Part shown: positions 43,703 to 55,118 of the stretch, piece after piece | How the letters are laid out: every line of letters begins with the position of its first letter | Position numbering within the stretch: position 1 is the first letter of the stretch | Assembly: GCA_037954665.1 (NCBI GenBank) | Contig: JBBMOL010000016.1 | Location: 806,001-870,000 of the forward strand | From: Laguncularia racemosa | Lineage: Eukaryota; Streptophyta; Magnoliopsida; Myrtales; Combretaceae | Reading direction: 5' to 3' | DNA: 64,000 nt | Program-made: the position numbers and the translations under genes | The notes under the pieces: model-generated | The model's input: only the letters and a program-made list of their open reading frames with translations | What the model was told of the DNA's origin: nothing | Databases searched by the model: none

Positions 43703-45234
43703 TGATCCACGCAAAAAGAGATATAAAATGAGCATGAATAAATACCAGCAAGTGTACCGGATCGGATCAAGTAATATAGTGAGAGAAGAGTGTCGAACCA
43801 CGAAGACTGATTAAGTAATAGACCTATATCAATTTCTACTATTATTTAGGCAATGATATTTGATGAGAATCGAATGAATTATACTAAATGCTCAAAAAGG
43901 GAATTGTGTTTGAAAAATGATGAATTGATGGTGGGAAATTAGAATCCACCCTAATTCTACTAATCATATTGCCTCCATGTTATAATAACTCATAGTTATA
44001 TGGATTTTCACAAGAAATTGACAAAACCTTAATCCCTTTTCAAGTTTTAAAGTAACATTACCCCGATTTAATTTAATAGCTCCTGCTAATTAAAATCAAT
44101 GGAGGATTCTAATTCACAAACATAAATTTCCCAATTATATGATTGCCTAATATCTTTAAAATAATTTCTCCTAATCCCTTAGTGAAAAATTTAATAAAAA
44201 TATTGCATGAAATACTTAGGTCAATTTCTAATAAAATTCAATAACGCTGCTTCCGCATGAATTATTAAATCTTACTTAAGAATTCCTGATAAAACCTAAA
44301 TTTCTCTTTCAAGTCATTTAAATTCTTATGCATTGATTTCAATTAAAAAGAATACAATTCATAGCAGGACTTTTCATATGAAAATTCTGTATATCTATAT
44401 GTCCTATAACATAAATACAATGATCATTTTAGTTTGAATTATGGCTTCATCATGTTTCCCACAAGGATGATTTAGAACATTATGGTATAAATTGCATAAG
44501 AACAATTGAAATAAATAAGTGCAATGGAATTCATATTAAATAATAAAAATAAACTGATAAATGGTATAGAAGAAAATTAAATAAATGAAACAATTGCTAT
44601 AATCTTCAAAAGTTTGTAAAACTTCAATCTTCCGAAATGATTCCTAAAGTTCTTCAATTGAAAGCAAACTTCAATAACATTCTTTCTTCAAACTAAAATT
44701 TAGAATAACATGAGATGTAAAAGAATTTAAAGAGAAGATAAAATCCTAAGCTCCCAAAGGAATTCTAATGATTCAAAAGATCCAAAAACAAAGGATGCCC
44801 TCAAGGTTCACACAAGTGGTCTATTTATAGATCTAAAGAGGAGGAGGATAAGGCTGATCTGATGAGGAATTGAGTCAGCAAATTAATCAAGATAAGATTT
44901 TGGAGAGATTTTCGCAATGGATATTCGAGGAACAATGTAGGCCGGATCAAGGCCGACTCAAGGCCGGCTCAAGGCCGACGGCTTTGATGTTTCTTTCTAG
45001 GCCGATTTAATGTAGGTCGGCTCAAGGCCGGCAGCCTTCAATGCAATCCTTCACTTGCTTCTTCAATTTTGTGAAAAACTCCACCAATTAACTTGTAATT
45101 TACTTTTAGGTCCTCAAAACTTGAATTTTCACAATAAACACCATTAAGTACCATTTCTTTATATTTTCTTATAATATTGAAATAAATTTAATATAAATCC
45201 AAAAGAAAATATAAGTATAATGTGATCTTATCAA
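43703..45234 (-). mobile_element. K: solo LTR of an unrelated family
   Basis: 1532 bp, TGATCCACGC...CTTATCA, flanks AGAGT (43698-43702) and AGAAT (45235-45239), a duplication with one change. A minus-strand TATA (CTATAAATAG) near 44820 suggests minus orientation. No coding sequence. Contains an array of AAGGCCGGCTC-like motifs at 44935-45045. The phrase GTGTACCGGATCG near its left end resembles other plant gypsy LTRs, from memory only. Confidence 0.7.
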
Positions 45235-45818
45235 GAATTGACCTTTCATTTTTGCATTTGTAATTTGTCTTTTGGAAAATTGGCCACCTTAGTAGCATAT
45301 TTGTAATTTTTTGTACATTTTTGCTCTAATTGGAGCAAGTATAAATACTTACTAACTAGAGTTTTTAGAAAGCTTTTGACAATTTTGAGAAAAACATACA
45401 CTTTGTGCCGTGAAGGTCCTTCCTTGCAAACAAAGATCTCTTATCAATAGCTTTGTGAAATTGTGGTGAGAATCAACAAGAGTAGATTGTGAGTTATATC
45501 GATCTTACTTTTGTTTTATTACAAATTGTGTTTAGTGATTAATATTTAGGTACAATTTATGGATTACTTGTTCATTCACGTGAATTAAGGTTGTCTATTT
45601 TTAGATTTGATTATTTCAATTTGAGATTGAATCCTATTTCAATTTCGTATTGTTCCATTGAAGATCACATACTTGTTTGTTCTTACATTCATTTAGTGTT
45701 CAAACTTGTGAATTTGGATTCTAGTTTGAAGTGATTTGACATGCCATTTTGATTGAGGGATTTGGTTGTTTACGCTTAGTAATTGATATGTTTGTTATCT
45801 AATTATCAAAGCACATCA
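45235..45818 (+). repeat. 5' LTR of element J, second part
   Basis: Continuation after K, including the TATA motif near 45340 (right arm changed) and end GCACATCA. Confidence 0.85.
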
Positions 45819-45837
45819 TAATTTTTTGTATCAAAGC

Positions 45838-46791
45838 AAGGTTTTGAGAAGGGGAATTGCGTGAGCTTCATTTGACATTTAGGGTTCTTGAATTGACTTC
45901 TTGATCAGAATTGTTGAAGTGAGATTGTAATAGTTGATTGTGGTTTTTGTTGCATTGTAATTGTGTTGTTGAAGTGGACGTGGAAGCCTTATAATAGCCT
46001 TTGTGTCCTTAATCTTGCCGCGAAGAGAAGGGAAGTAGGAGGTATGTTTCCTTTATGATTTTTTCGGAAATGGAAATACATTCATTGAGACAAGAGAAGA
46101 GTGAATTACTTGTTTGTGTTTTCGAAAGTTGAGGATTATCATTTGCATTTCCAGATTTGCCTTGCGTGGAAATTAGGAAAATTATTTGAAATTCAAACAC
46201 ATTCACTAAGTTTGAAGAAGTTATTGTGTAGTATTGATTAAATGCTATTTAAATTTTGAATTGCTTCTTACCATTTGTGGAGAAGTTTCATTAAGAGTAA
46301 CATTTGAACTTGTTGTGTCGTGATTGTGTGAGCCTTGGTGAAGTGAGTTTGTGTTGTGGAGAGCGTTGTAACGTGTTGTGAGTTGTGTTGTGGAGGGTGT
46401 TGAAATGTGTTGTGTTGTGTGTGTTGTGGTGAAGGGTGTTGCACATGAAGTATAAGTGTGTATATGTGCCGTGATTAAAAGGGGAGTTATAGTGGTTTAA
46501 ATTTGAATTTCAGAAAGCAAGAATTAAAGTGTGGGAGTTATTATGTATTGATGCCTGAACACTTGCTTAGTTGAATTCATTAACCTACTATTTGGAAGAG
46601 TGTTTAATTATTGCTTCAACTTCCTGTTGTTGTAGTTGAAGTGTGGAAGTGTGTGAAGTTAAGTGGAGTTTTGTGTTTACTTTTGTAGGTTATTTGATTG
46701 TAGTGCAGCGGTTGAAGTGTGGTTGTAGTGAAAGGAGTGTACTACATTGCTTTGAATTATCTTGGTAATTTGACAAATCAATTCCACAACT
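45838..46791 (+). other. Leader of element J with GTGTTGTG repeats
   Basis: About 0.95 kb, homologous to leaders of C, F and H. At 46325-46445 it has a degenerate run of GTGTTGTGG-like units. No ORF. Confidence 0.6.
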
Positions 46792-47960
46792 ATGTCGAAT
46801 GATAGCGTGAATGGGGGAATTAGCAATGAGGTCAATAGCTAAGTTGGTGGCGGATAGGGTCATTGTACTATAGGTGGAAGAACTTTGGAGGAACAGCTTC
46901 AGGACCTCACCACCATTGTTGCTACATTAGTAACAAGAATAGATAGGATGACAATGCCACAACCACTAGTGGTGAATCCTCAGGCACCACCACCTAGAGT
47001 AGCTCCTCAGAACGTTCACAGGGATGGAGGAGTAAGAGGAAATAAGGGAAGGAGAGTGGAAGGAGATCACCATGCTCTTAGGGAGGAGAGAGATGATAAT
47101 TTTGGGGCTAATCCATACCCAAATAGGGATTTCAAACCACCTAGGGGATTAGAATATGTGAAATTGTAGATGCCTTCATTTGATGGTAGGGGCTTAGCAG
47201 ATGATTACCTAGATTAGGAGGATAAGGTTGAGGACCTTTTTGAGTGTTATGAGATTGATGATAACACTAGGGTTTGACTTGCAGCTATGGATTTCATAGG
47301 TTATGCCACCTTGTGGTGGAAGAATCTAGTGATCAACAGGCGAAGAGATAGAGAGGCTGAAATACACATTTGGAGAGACATGAAATGGGTTTTGAGGAAA
47401 AGGTTCATTCCTGAGCACTATAGGCAGGAACCGTTTATGCGTCTCCAATCGTTAAGACAAGGAGGCAAAACAGTGGATGACTATGTCCAAGACTTTGAGA
47501 CATTAATGATTAGATGTGGATTAATAGAACCTCCTGAGAAAACCCTAGCACGTTTTGTGTCTGGGTTAAAATACGAGATAGCTTGTGTTATTGAGTTGCA
47601 AAGGTATAGTACACTGGATGAGGCTATATAGTTAACCTTGAAAGTGGAAAGGCAGAGGTGATCCAATCTATTTTGGGTTGCAAATACTAAGCATAGTACT
47701 ACTACTAAACCTATAGGGGCTAATGGTTAGTTGAGTGGACCAAAGGGAGTAGGCAAACTTGCTAGGGCTATAGACAGAGTTATCCCTAGCATAGAAAAGG
47801 AGAAAAATATTTCTAGGAAAGGCAAAGAGGTAGTTGGATCTGATGTTAGACAGACAGTACCGGGGTCTACCAGTGGGAAGATGCGCTAAATTAAATGTTT
47901 TAAATGCATGGGATTTGGACATATGGTTACACAGTGTCCCAATAAAAGAGTAATGACGGT
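46792..47960 (+). pseudogene. Element J gag
   Basis: Starts MSNDSVNGGISNEVNS. Open stretches 46885-47169 and 47287-47631 hold EEQLQDLTTIVATLVTRIDR, EERDDNFGANPYPNRDF, YATLWWKNLV, VLRKRFIPEHYRQE and ARFVSGLKYEIACV. The knuckle CFKCMGFGHMVTQC is complete. About eight stops in all. It is the best-preserved gag of the family here. Confidence 0.87.
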
Positions 47961-48677
47961 TATAGAGGGTACTGAAGATGATGATGAGGAAGAAACTGTC
48001 GAGCCTATAGATTTATCCATGGCCTTGCAGGAGTACTATGGTGATCAGAACGCTGAGACACATAAGGACCAAAAGGGTGAAAATTACTTAACTATTAATG
48101 TGTTGTGCGAGGTTTTGACTTTATCTCTAGATGCTAGGGACATATAGAGGGAGAGCCTATTCCACACACCTTATCAGATTAGACATAACCTATGTGTGCT
48201 TTTCATTGATGGTGGTAGTTTCACTATTGCCATATCAGCTGCATTAATAGATAATTTACAACTAGCCACTAGCTCGCATCCTAACCCTTATAAATTGCAT
48301 TGGATGGATGACTAAGGTAGTCTACATGTTACACAGCGAGCAAAGGTGCCAATCAGTAGAGTAGAAAAAAACAGTGATGAGATTATCTATGATGTGCTTC
48401 CTATGTTCGCCTTTCACTTATTGTTGGGTAGATCCTAGTTATTTGATAAAAATGTGTTACATGATAGGTTCAGAAACACTTATATGTTTCAAAAGGATGG
48501 TACAGGGATAGTCTTGACTTCTATATCTCCATCTAAGGTGTGCTCTTTCTAAGAACAAATTAGAAACACCTCTGGCTCTTCCAAAAGTCCAGCTAACAAG
48601 CAAACACAAACACTGGGTTTCAGTACAAGAGAAGACCCCTTAGATTTGAGGGCAAATCTTTCAGAGGCTTGAGGAGA
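47908..48677 (+). pseudogene. Element J protease and pol-less end
   Basis: Acidic linker, then VLCEVLTLSLDARD, LFHTPYQIRHNLC, FIDGGSFTIAIS (D-G-G, with the following Cys lost) and FHLLLGRS. It ends SISPSKV, EQIRNTS and DPLDLRANLSEA at the 3' LTR. Stops near 48145, 48313, 48436, 48550 and 48670. Confidence 0.82.
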
Positions 48678-49537
48678 TTATGGGAATCCACCCTACGATT
48701 CTAGTAGTGGGGAAACCTGGCTTGGATGCATGAGCTTAGACATCCACATATGGCTAAATTTTATTTAATAATGTTTTATTTTTCACTTTAGTAGGTACAT
48801 TTATCGGTTTTACAGGATAGCCAAATAATATGCACTAAGGATCAACTTGTGAGACATTCTTGGAGTTACATCCAATGGCTCACAAATTGTTTAATTTTAA
48901 GTGAAGAACCGGCCACTTGAAGACCATTTGTATTTGTAATTGTTGCTTATGAGAACCAGCCTTTTATTTTTGCATTTGTAATTTGTCCTTTGGAAAATCG
49001 GCCACCTTAGTGGCATCTTTGTAATTTTTAGTACATTTTTAGCCTAATTGGAGTAAGTATAAATCCTTGCTAACTAAGGTTTTTTATAGAGCTTTTGACA
49101 ATTTTGAGAAAAACATACACTTTGTACCATGAGGGTCCTTCCTTGCAAACAAAGATCTCTTATCAATTTCTTTGTGAAATTGTGGTGAGAATCAATAAGA
49201 GTAGATTGTGAGTCATATCGATCTTACTTTTGTTGTATTACAAATTGTGTTTAGTAAGTAATATCTAGGTATAATTTGTGGATTACTTATTCATTCACGT
49301 GACTTAGGGTTGTATTATTTTAGATTTGATTATTTCAATTTGAGATTGAATCCTAGATCAATTGCGTGTTGTTCCATTGAAGATCACATACTTGTTTGTT
49401 TTTACATTCATTTAGTGTTTAAACTTGTGAATTTGGATTCTAATTTGAAGTAATTTGATATGCCATTTTGATTGAAGGATTTGGTTGTTTACGCTTAGTA
49501 ATTGATGTGTTTGTTATCCAATTAGCAAAGCACATCG
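48678..49537 (+). repeat. 3' LTR of element J
   Basis: 860 bp, TTATGGGAATCC...GCACATCG (both ends changed by one base). Pairs with 43424-45818 minus K. The TATA is changed to TATAAATC near 49055. Confidence 0.86.
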
Positions 49538-49542
49538 GCTTA

Positions 49543-50656
49543 CCTAATTTCTTATTTGTCCTTGAGGATAATGGACTACCTTATGTCCCCTCTAATTACA
49601 CACATGACAAAAAATTATGGGAACTAACCTATCAGCACAGTGTCTACTAATATGTCCTGTCTTTGCATAAGAGAAGCATGCTCCATCTGGCTATCTGCAC
49701 TCTCTCACTTCACAAGGCCCATAACATCTAAAATGTTTAACATTTGAGCCTATTGCAAGAAGTGTCTAGGGCACTTGATTGATTTGTAAGGGAGGGATTG
49801 CAACACCTTGTGTTCTGCTCTACTGCACCTGGTGTCCTTTGCCCTTGTCTTGTCCCATTACCCTTAAGGTAGGTTTTTTTCCCAGAGCTATTACTGTTTT
49901 GCAGCTCCTCTGTTCTTCATTGATCTTCTTGTTCTACTTGAGGTACTTAGCCTTATCAACCATTTTAGCATATGTATTTAGCTAAAAGGCCCCCACTGTA
50001 AGTTGTAAGTCTAAGTCTAAGCCTCTTAGAAATCTCCTAGCTTTAGACCTATCATCATTACATGCATTTTCAAGAAGGCATTGGATGAGGTGGTTCAGCT
50101 CTGCCTCATATTCTTCAACTGTTCAATCCCCTTGTTCATAGTTATAGTATTCATTTTCCATCCTATTTTTAGAGCTCTTGGGAAAGTACCTCTAATAAAA
50201 TAGCTCCTTAAACATAGCCCAATCTATGCATTCCCCTACAAGTTTAGGAACTAAAGCCCACCACTTTGTTGCAATTCCCTTCAGCATAAATGCAGCATAA
50301 TTTACCCTCTTGTCTTCTGGTATCTAAAAGGCAAAAAATGTCTTTTCCATTTCCTATACCTAATCTTTAACTTCAATTGGGTCATCCACTATTGGGTTGA
50401 ATTCTTTAGCTAGTCTGATGAACCTATCAAAGTTGATGGGTTCATTGGCATTTTTGCATTGTGGGACATTAAGGGCTTGTTATTGTTATGCTAATATTCC
50501 CACTAGATGATTCACAGTATGAAGTAGCTGAATTATCTCTTCAGCCATTTAAGCCCTTTCACCTTTTGGCTATGGATTCTAGATTTCCTCCTCAATGAGG
50601 TTGCCACGTTTAGCACCCCTTCCAATTCCTAATATGGTGATTCTTTTTGGAGGCAT
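49543..50656 (-). pseudogene. Element A' gag
   Basis: Begins MPPKRITILGIGRGAKRGN on the minus strand at 50656, as in A. It carries the NEPINFDRFIRLAKEFNP-like core and two degenerate zinc knuckles (SYAKTGHISRHC; CNxRGHKVVHY). Numerous stops. Confidence 0.8.
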
Positions 50657-51999
50657 TCTATTTAAGAAGAGACAACCAGATCTCCTTAAGTTAATATCCG
50701 TCAAGGTTAGTGTCATAGTGTGTAGGTATATACACATGCCACTATACATGATGTTTACTCATATATATAACTTAGCAGTTAAAAGACGGCACATAAAATA
50801 ATAATACAAGAAAATAATTGGATAAATAAATAAATGTCCCGTATTTTCCCACTCTCTTCATGTCTCACCTTCTTACAAGTCAAATACCTAATTTTTCTAA
50901 AGTTCATAGCTTATGCTCTACTATTTGAAACTTATGTCTATTGATCATCACTTAGTTCTAAGGATCATTATTGAAGCTCTTCAGGATCAATAACTTATGC
51001 TTTATAGATCAAAATTAATTAATAAGAATCAGAATCTTACAAGACCTGTCACTAGGGCAAGAGTTAAAGGAATACAAAATTTGGCAATGAGGGTCCTTTT
51101 TGAACAAACCGACCTCGAAAATACTTGTATACTAACTTCTTTTCTATTACTTATTTGTTATGCATTCTAGCAGGCATACTTGTCAAGTTTTACAAGGCGA
51201 TGGACAAACTTACTAAAACTCAGCTTGTGGGTTATTCATAGACCGACATAAACCAAAGAAGAACCGGTCCAACAAATTACTCAATTGAATTGAAGAACCA
51301 GCCACTTGAAGAACCTTGTACTTGTAATTGTTGTTTTGAGAATCGACTATTTCATTTAGCATTTGTAATTTCTTTTCTTGGAACCGGCCACCTAAGTAGC
51401 ATATTTGTAATTTTTTGGTTTGTTTTACCCTAATAGGAGCAAGTATAAATACTTGCTAACTAGGGTTTGTATGGGACTTTTTGACATTTTGATAAAAACC
51501 AAACACTGTGCCATGAGGTAGTCCTTGCATGCAAATAAAATCTTTTATCAATTTCATATGTGGAATTGTGGCGAGATTGGCTTAAGAATTTTGTAAGTAA
51601 TATCAAATTTCTTAAGTTGATTCCAATTATTACTAAAGTGTCATATCTAGTGAGTGATTGGATTTGTTCTTGTTTTGTTCATATTTCACTCCAATTAAGG
51701 ATTCCTTTCCAATCTAAGGCTCACACCATTTTAGTTGAAAATTGGACTCTATTGTGTTGTTTATTTGTTTTATTTTGGAAATACAATTGATTGTCATTAT
51801 AAATTGCGTGAATATCATTTGAACTATAGGGTTTAAGTGCTTGTTGGTGTCATGCATTTTATGGAATTAGTTTGGTGTTCTTGCAATCAAATTGTAGGCA
51901 CATCAAAAACTTATCTCCTAAAGGTCATCAACTTATCATCTATACATTCAAACTAAAGTCCCTGAAGATCACAAACCTAGGCTTTCATACCATCTAAGT
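50657..51999 (-). other. Leader and decayed PBS of element A'
   Basis: Leader homologous to that of A (2298-2633 plus 27263-27361). PBS TGGTATGAAAGC at 51992-51981 (two changes), 7 nt from the LTR. Split by the solo LTR at 51016-51905. Confidence 0.75.
51016..51905 (+). mobile_element. Solo LTR in the leader of A'
   Basis: From about TAATAAGAATCAG (a changed TGATAGGAATC) to GGCACATCA at 51905. U3 encodes RPVTRARVKGI. TATA palindrome near 51441. The left border and duplication are unclear (AAAAT versus AAAAC at best). Confidence 0.78.
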
Positions 52000-52559
52000 T
52001 GTAACACCCCGAAACCAGAGCTCTTCTACTACTCACCATATGTTCTTAGCACATAAGAACATGTTAAGGCTCTAATCTACTCTGACACCTCTTCATCTTG
52101 CAATTATTATGTAAAGACATTTAATCCATCCTACAAACTTTAAAACTAATATCATAAATTCATATTCAACATTTAATGCAACGGAAGTCTATAAAACTCT
52201 AAATTAACATTCTCTAAATAATACTAACTATTACATCCAAATAACAGAATTCTCCCTAATTTCTAATCACTATAGTAATAATGGTAACCATCTTCTTCCT
52301 CACTTTGTGGTACACCCAATCTTAATTTATCTTCAGGATTATCATTTCTCTCAATACTTGCATATAAAAAAAAATGTTCCTTGAAGGGTGAGTTAATGCC
52401 CAGTAAGTATAACACAAGTACACGCATGCACAAACATGAACAGGTATCACATGCAATATGTAGTACTTAAACACATGTAACAATTTCATGATCCAATTTA
52501 AATCTACAAATAACAACATGGTGCTCACGACCCCTTAATACACTTAACAAATTGGAACA

Positions 52560-52800
52560 TGAATTGGTGATGGAAATTGCCACTACGGGCCCTTCACCCA
52601 TAATCCCTTAATCCTTAAACTTGGTAATGGAAACTACCATTACGGGGTCTACACCTATGAACACTTAATCCACTTAAGCTTAGTGATGGAAACTACTACT
52701 ATGGGCCCTACACCTATGTACACTTAAACACTTAAACTTGATGATGGGAATTGCCACTACGGGCTCTACACCTATGCCCACTTAAACCACTTAATCTAGC
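52560..52800. repeat. ~58-60-bp tandem array, about four units
   Basis: Units start GGTGATGGAAATTGCCAC or similar and include TACGGGCCCTACACC. Two units in A, about three at 59645-59800. Confidence 0.8.
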
Positions 52801-53228
52801 ATTCAACCTAGATTATTTCCAAGAGTGACTCTAGTAAGAACAATGTCACATAAGGATCATTAAGGTGCCCTTTAAGGATTTGCCACTATGGGCCCCTAGG
52901 CCTAACCAAGCACATACAACAAAAATTTAAATAACTTAAGTCAAATGATTTAACTTAATCAATTTTAATACATATGCTAACTTAAACAAGTATAGAACAA
53001 TACACAAGTTATACGTACCTTGGATCCTAGCTTTAAGTACGTCTGGTCTTAAACTTAAGCTGAATTTTTACAATATCAATACCTTCTTCTTAATACTAAT
53101 CTAAGAATAATATAATTCCCTTAATTTCTCTTAATCTATTAGGTTATCTAAGGTATTACTAATTATTCTAGGTTGCATGGAAATTAGTTTAATTAGAAGT
53201 TAAATGGATATACAATGAAGTTATGTTT

Positions 53229-53545
53229 CACTCAACATGGCCATGTTAGAGGCCGTATAGTTCACACGAACTAATATACGACTGTATCAAAGGTCGTGTA
53301 TCTTTCAGTGACTTTTGGGTTCAACACAGTCAAAACATAGTCACGTAGATAGGTTGTGTATCTCTTGGTATGTTTTGCATTCAACACGATCAGAACATGA
53401 CCATGTAGACAAGTTATGTATCTCTTAGGATGTTCAGGGTTCAACACAATTGAAACACAACCGTGTAGACAGACCGTGTATCTCTTGGTATGTTCAAGGT
53501 TCAACACAGTCGAAACACGACCATGCAAATAAGCCATATATCTCT
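53229..53545. repeat. 60-bp tandem array, about five units
   Basis: Exact 60-bp period (TGTATCTCTTGGTATGTTC..TTCAACAC..). As 60 is a multiple of three, the minus strand shows a repeating 20-residue frame (LHGxVxxVLNxxHxKRYT); there is no sign it is a protein. Confidence 0.85.
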
Positions 53546-54099
53546 CGGTAATTTCTCACAAACCCTAATTTCTCTATACCAATTCATCTTAATCTCGTTT
53601 ATTTTTATTCCTAGGTTTAATTTGACCCTTAAACATGTATTTTCTCCTCAATTAACATAGATTAGAATACTTACATCAGAATTTCTATGAATCGAATTCT
53701 TGATCCATTGATTGTGTTGCTCGTTATGTCCCTTCCCGAAATTCAGATTCTAGTTCCCACAAGGGTCGAAAAGCGATTATATCCTCAATGCCACATGAAA
53801 TAAGCACTAATTCATTAATATTCTTACCTGGTTTACTCAAGATCACTCCTATGGTTCATTAGACTGTCTTTTCATTTGGAGAGAATCTTTTGCTCCTTTT
53901 GTAGTGTCACTAGGGAAAAATGACAAAAGAGAGGATGCTAGATCAACTTAGGCTTAAATACTTCTTTTGGAAAATGTCCCAATTGCTCCTCAATTTTTAT
54001 AAATCCTCATCTTTAGCCTTGGTTTTTACATTATAGTATTCATAAATGATTTATTTGAAAATTCAGGTATTACACATAAAATCTTTATTTTTTTTTTAA

Positions 54100-54470
54100 A
54101 GATGTTTCGTAAGAGTATCTACCATTCGGAAATTAATTGGAATAACATTCACTGATATTTGCCATTGGTCACATGATCTCAAATAAAATGCTAATGAATT
54201 TCAATATGCTTAGCTATAGGAATTTTGAATAGGATTTTTAGAAATAATTTTTACGCTTTAATTATCACAAAATATTAGATAATTTTAGTATCGAAGCTAC
54301 TCTTTTAATTGTTATGACATTGGCAAAATTTATATAGGGCAACTACCAAAAGAAATATAATCTACTTTAATTGTTGAAAGCATGGTCGATTTTTGTTTCC
54401 TAGATAACCATGAAATTGTTACATCACTATGAAACTGACACGTGCTAGATGTACTTTATCAATTAATGGG
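54100..54470 (-). pseudogene. Relic of a Copia-type RNase H domain
   Basis: On the minus strand, split over frames: TSGCVFQFHSDVTISWLSRK, STIKVDYISFGSC, LIFCDN, ISKNPIQNS, then AKHIEIH and DHVTNGK. This order (TSG...SW..K, ST.E.EY, CDN.SA...NP, KHI.I..H.., DHV..G) is that of Ty1/copia RNase H. Stops and frameshifts throughout, so it is an old fragment. It adjoins the A' LTR. Confidence 0.7.
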
Positions 54471-55118
54471 ACATCCAGTGTCATGGGCATTTGAAAAGCC
54501 TTTTAAATCATAATTTATATTCTTGTATTTTATTATATTATTAAATTAATTATTATAAATCTATAAGATATTCATATGTACAAATATAGATGAATTTTTT
54601 TAGCTGACTTGAGAAAGTCTTTTAAAAAATTTAAAAAACACTAATAATTCAAATAGAAACAAAATAAAAAATGGGAAAGAAAGAGATTTAAATAAAATAA
54701 CAATCAAACGTGTTTTACCACTAATGAAAAACACTCCTCATGAGAACAATTCTTGTTTAAATGATAGATAAGATGGATTGATTTTCTCAAATTGATACTT
54801 CTTTTCACACCACTTTCTTTTCTATTGTCAAACCAAAACAGAAATGAGTAAGTGCACCCACACTAATGGGCGGATCAAATTTATTGATGCAACTTCCACT
54901 CCGACAAGAATCAGATTTCCTGATGTTCCAATCGGACAACAAATCTCCAATCAAACAGCAATCATTAACATGTTAGTGTTATTATTATTATTTTAACCAT
55001 TCCCTAATCGACCAGTCAAGGCAGATGCCTCTCTATCCAACTTGACGTGCACAGGGAACAAACCAAAAGGAGTCATTCAAGAGAGAACCAGAATCATCAC
55101 TCCATCCAAGCATGCCGA
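54471..55118. other. 3' flank of the UGT gene
   Basis: AT-rich, no ORF. A minus-strand AATAAA at 54885-54880, 234 bp past the stop codon, is a possible polyadenylation signal. Confidence 0.35.

Larger units (their letters stand above)
43424..49537 (+). mobile_element. Element J: gag-protease-only derivative with both LTRs
   Basis: Inserted in A', flanks GCTTG (43419-43423) and GCTTA (49538-49542), one change. Order: 5' LTR (interrupted by K), PBS-like site 45827-45837 (TGTATCAAAGC), leader, gag, protease, 3' LTR. There is no RT, RNase H or integrase. The end DPLDLRANLSEA before the LTR is as in F and E. About 4.6 kb without K. Confidence 0.87.
41806..54074 (-). mobile_element. Element A': minus-strand copy of the A family, 3' half absent
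   Basis: In minus orientation: 5' LTR 54074-52000, degenerate PBS 51992-51981, leader, gag 50656-49543, protease and RT 43423-41806. Interrupted by a solo LTR (51016-51905) and element J (43424-49537). It ends in the RNase H approach (IVYSD) where E abuts. RNase H, integrase and the 3' LTR are not seen. It faces A tail to tail. Confidence 0.85.
52000..54074 (-). repeat. 5' LTR of element A'
   Basis: 2075 bp, minus-strand TGTAATACC...GGTGTTACA. Matches 393-2278 and the fragment at 59052-59949. Contains both tandem arrays listed next. Confidence 0.88.

Noticed and set aside
53271..53537. 88-residue minus-strand frame with a repeating 20-residue unit
   Set aside because: The 60-bp period keeps any frame open; it lies in LTR DNA and does not resemble a known repeat protein.
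52560..53545. CRISPR-like regular repeats
   Set aside because: Units are contiguous tandem repeats without unique spacers, in a plant LTR; no cas genes.
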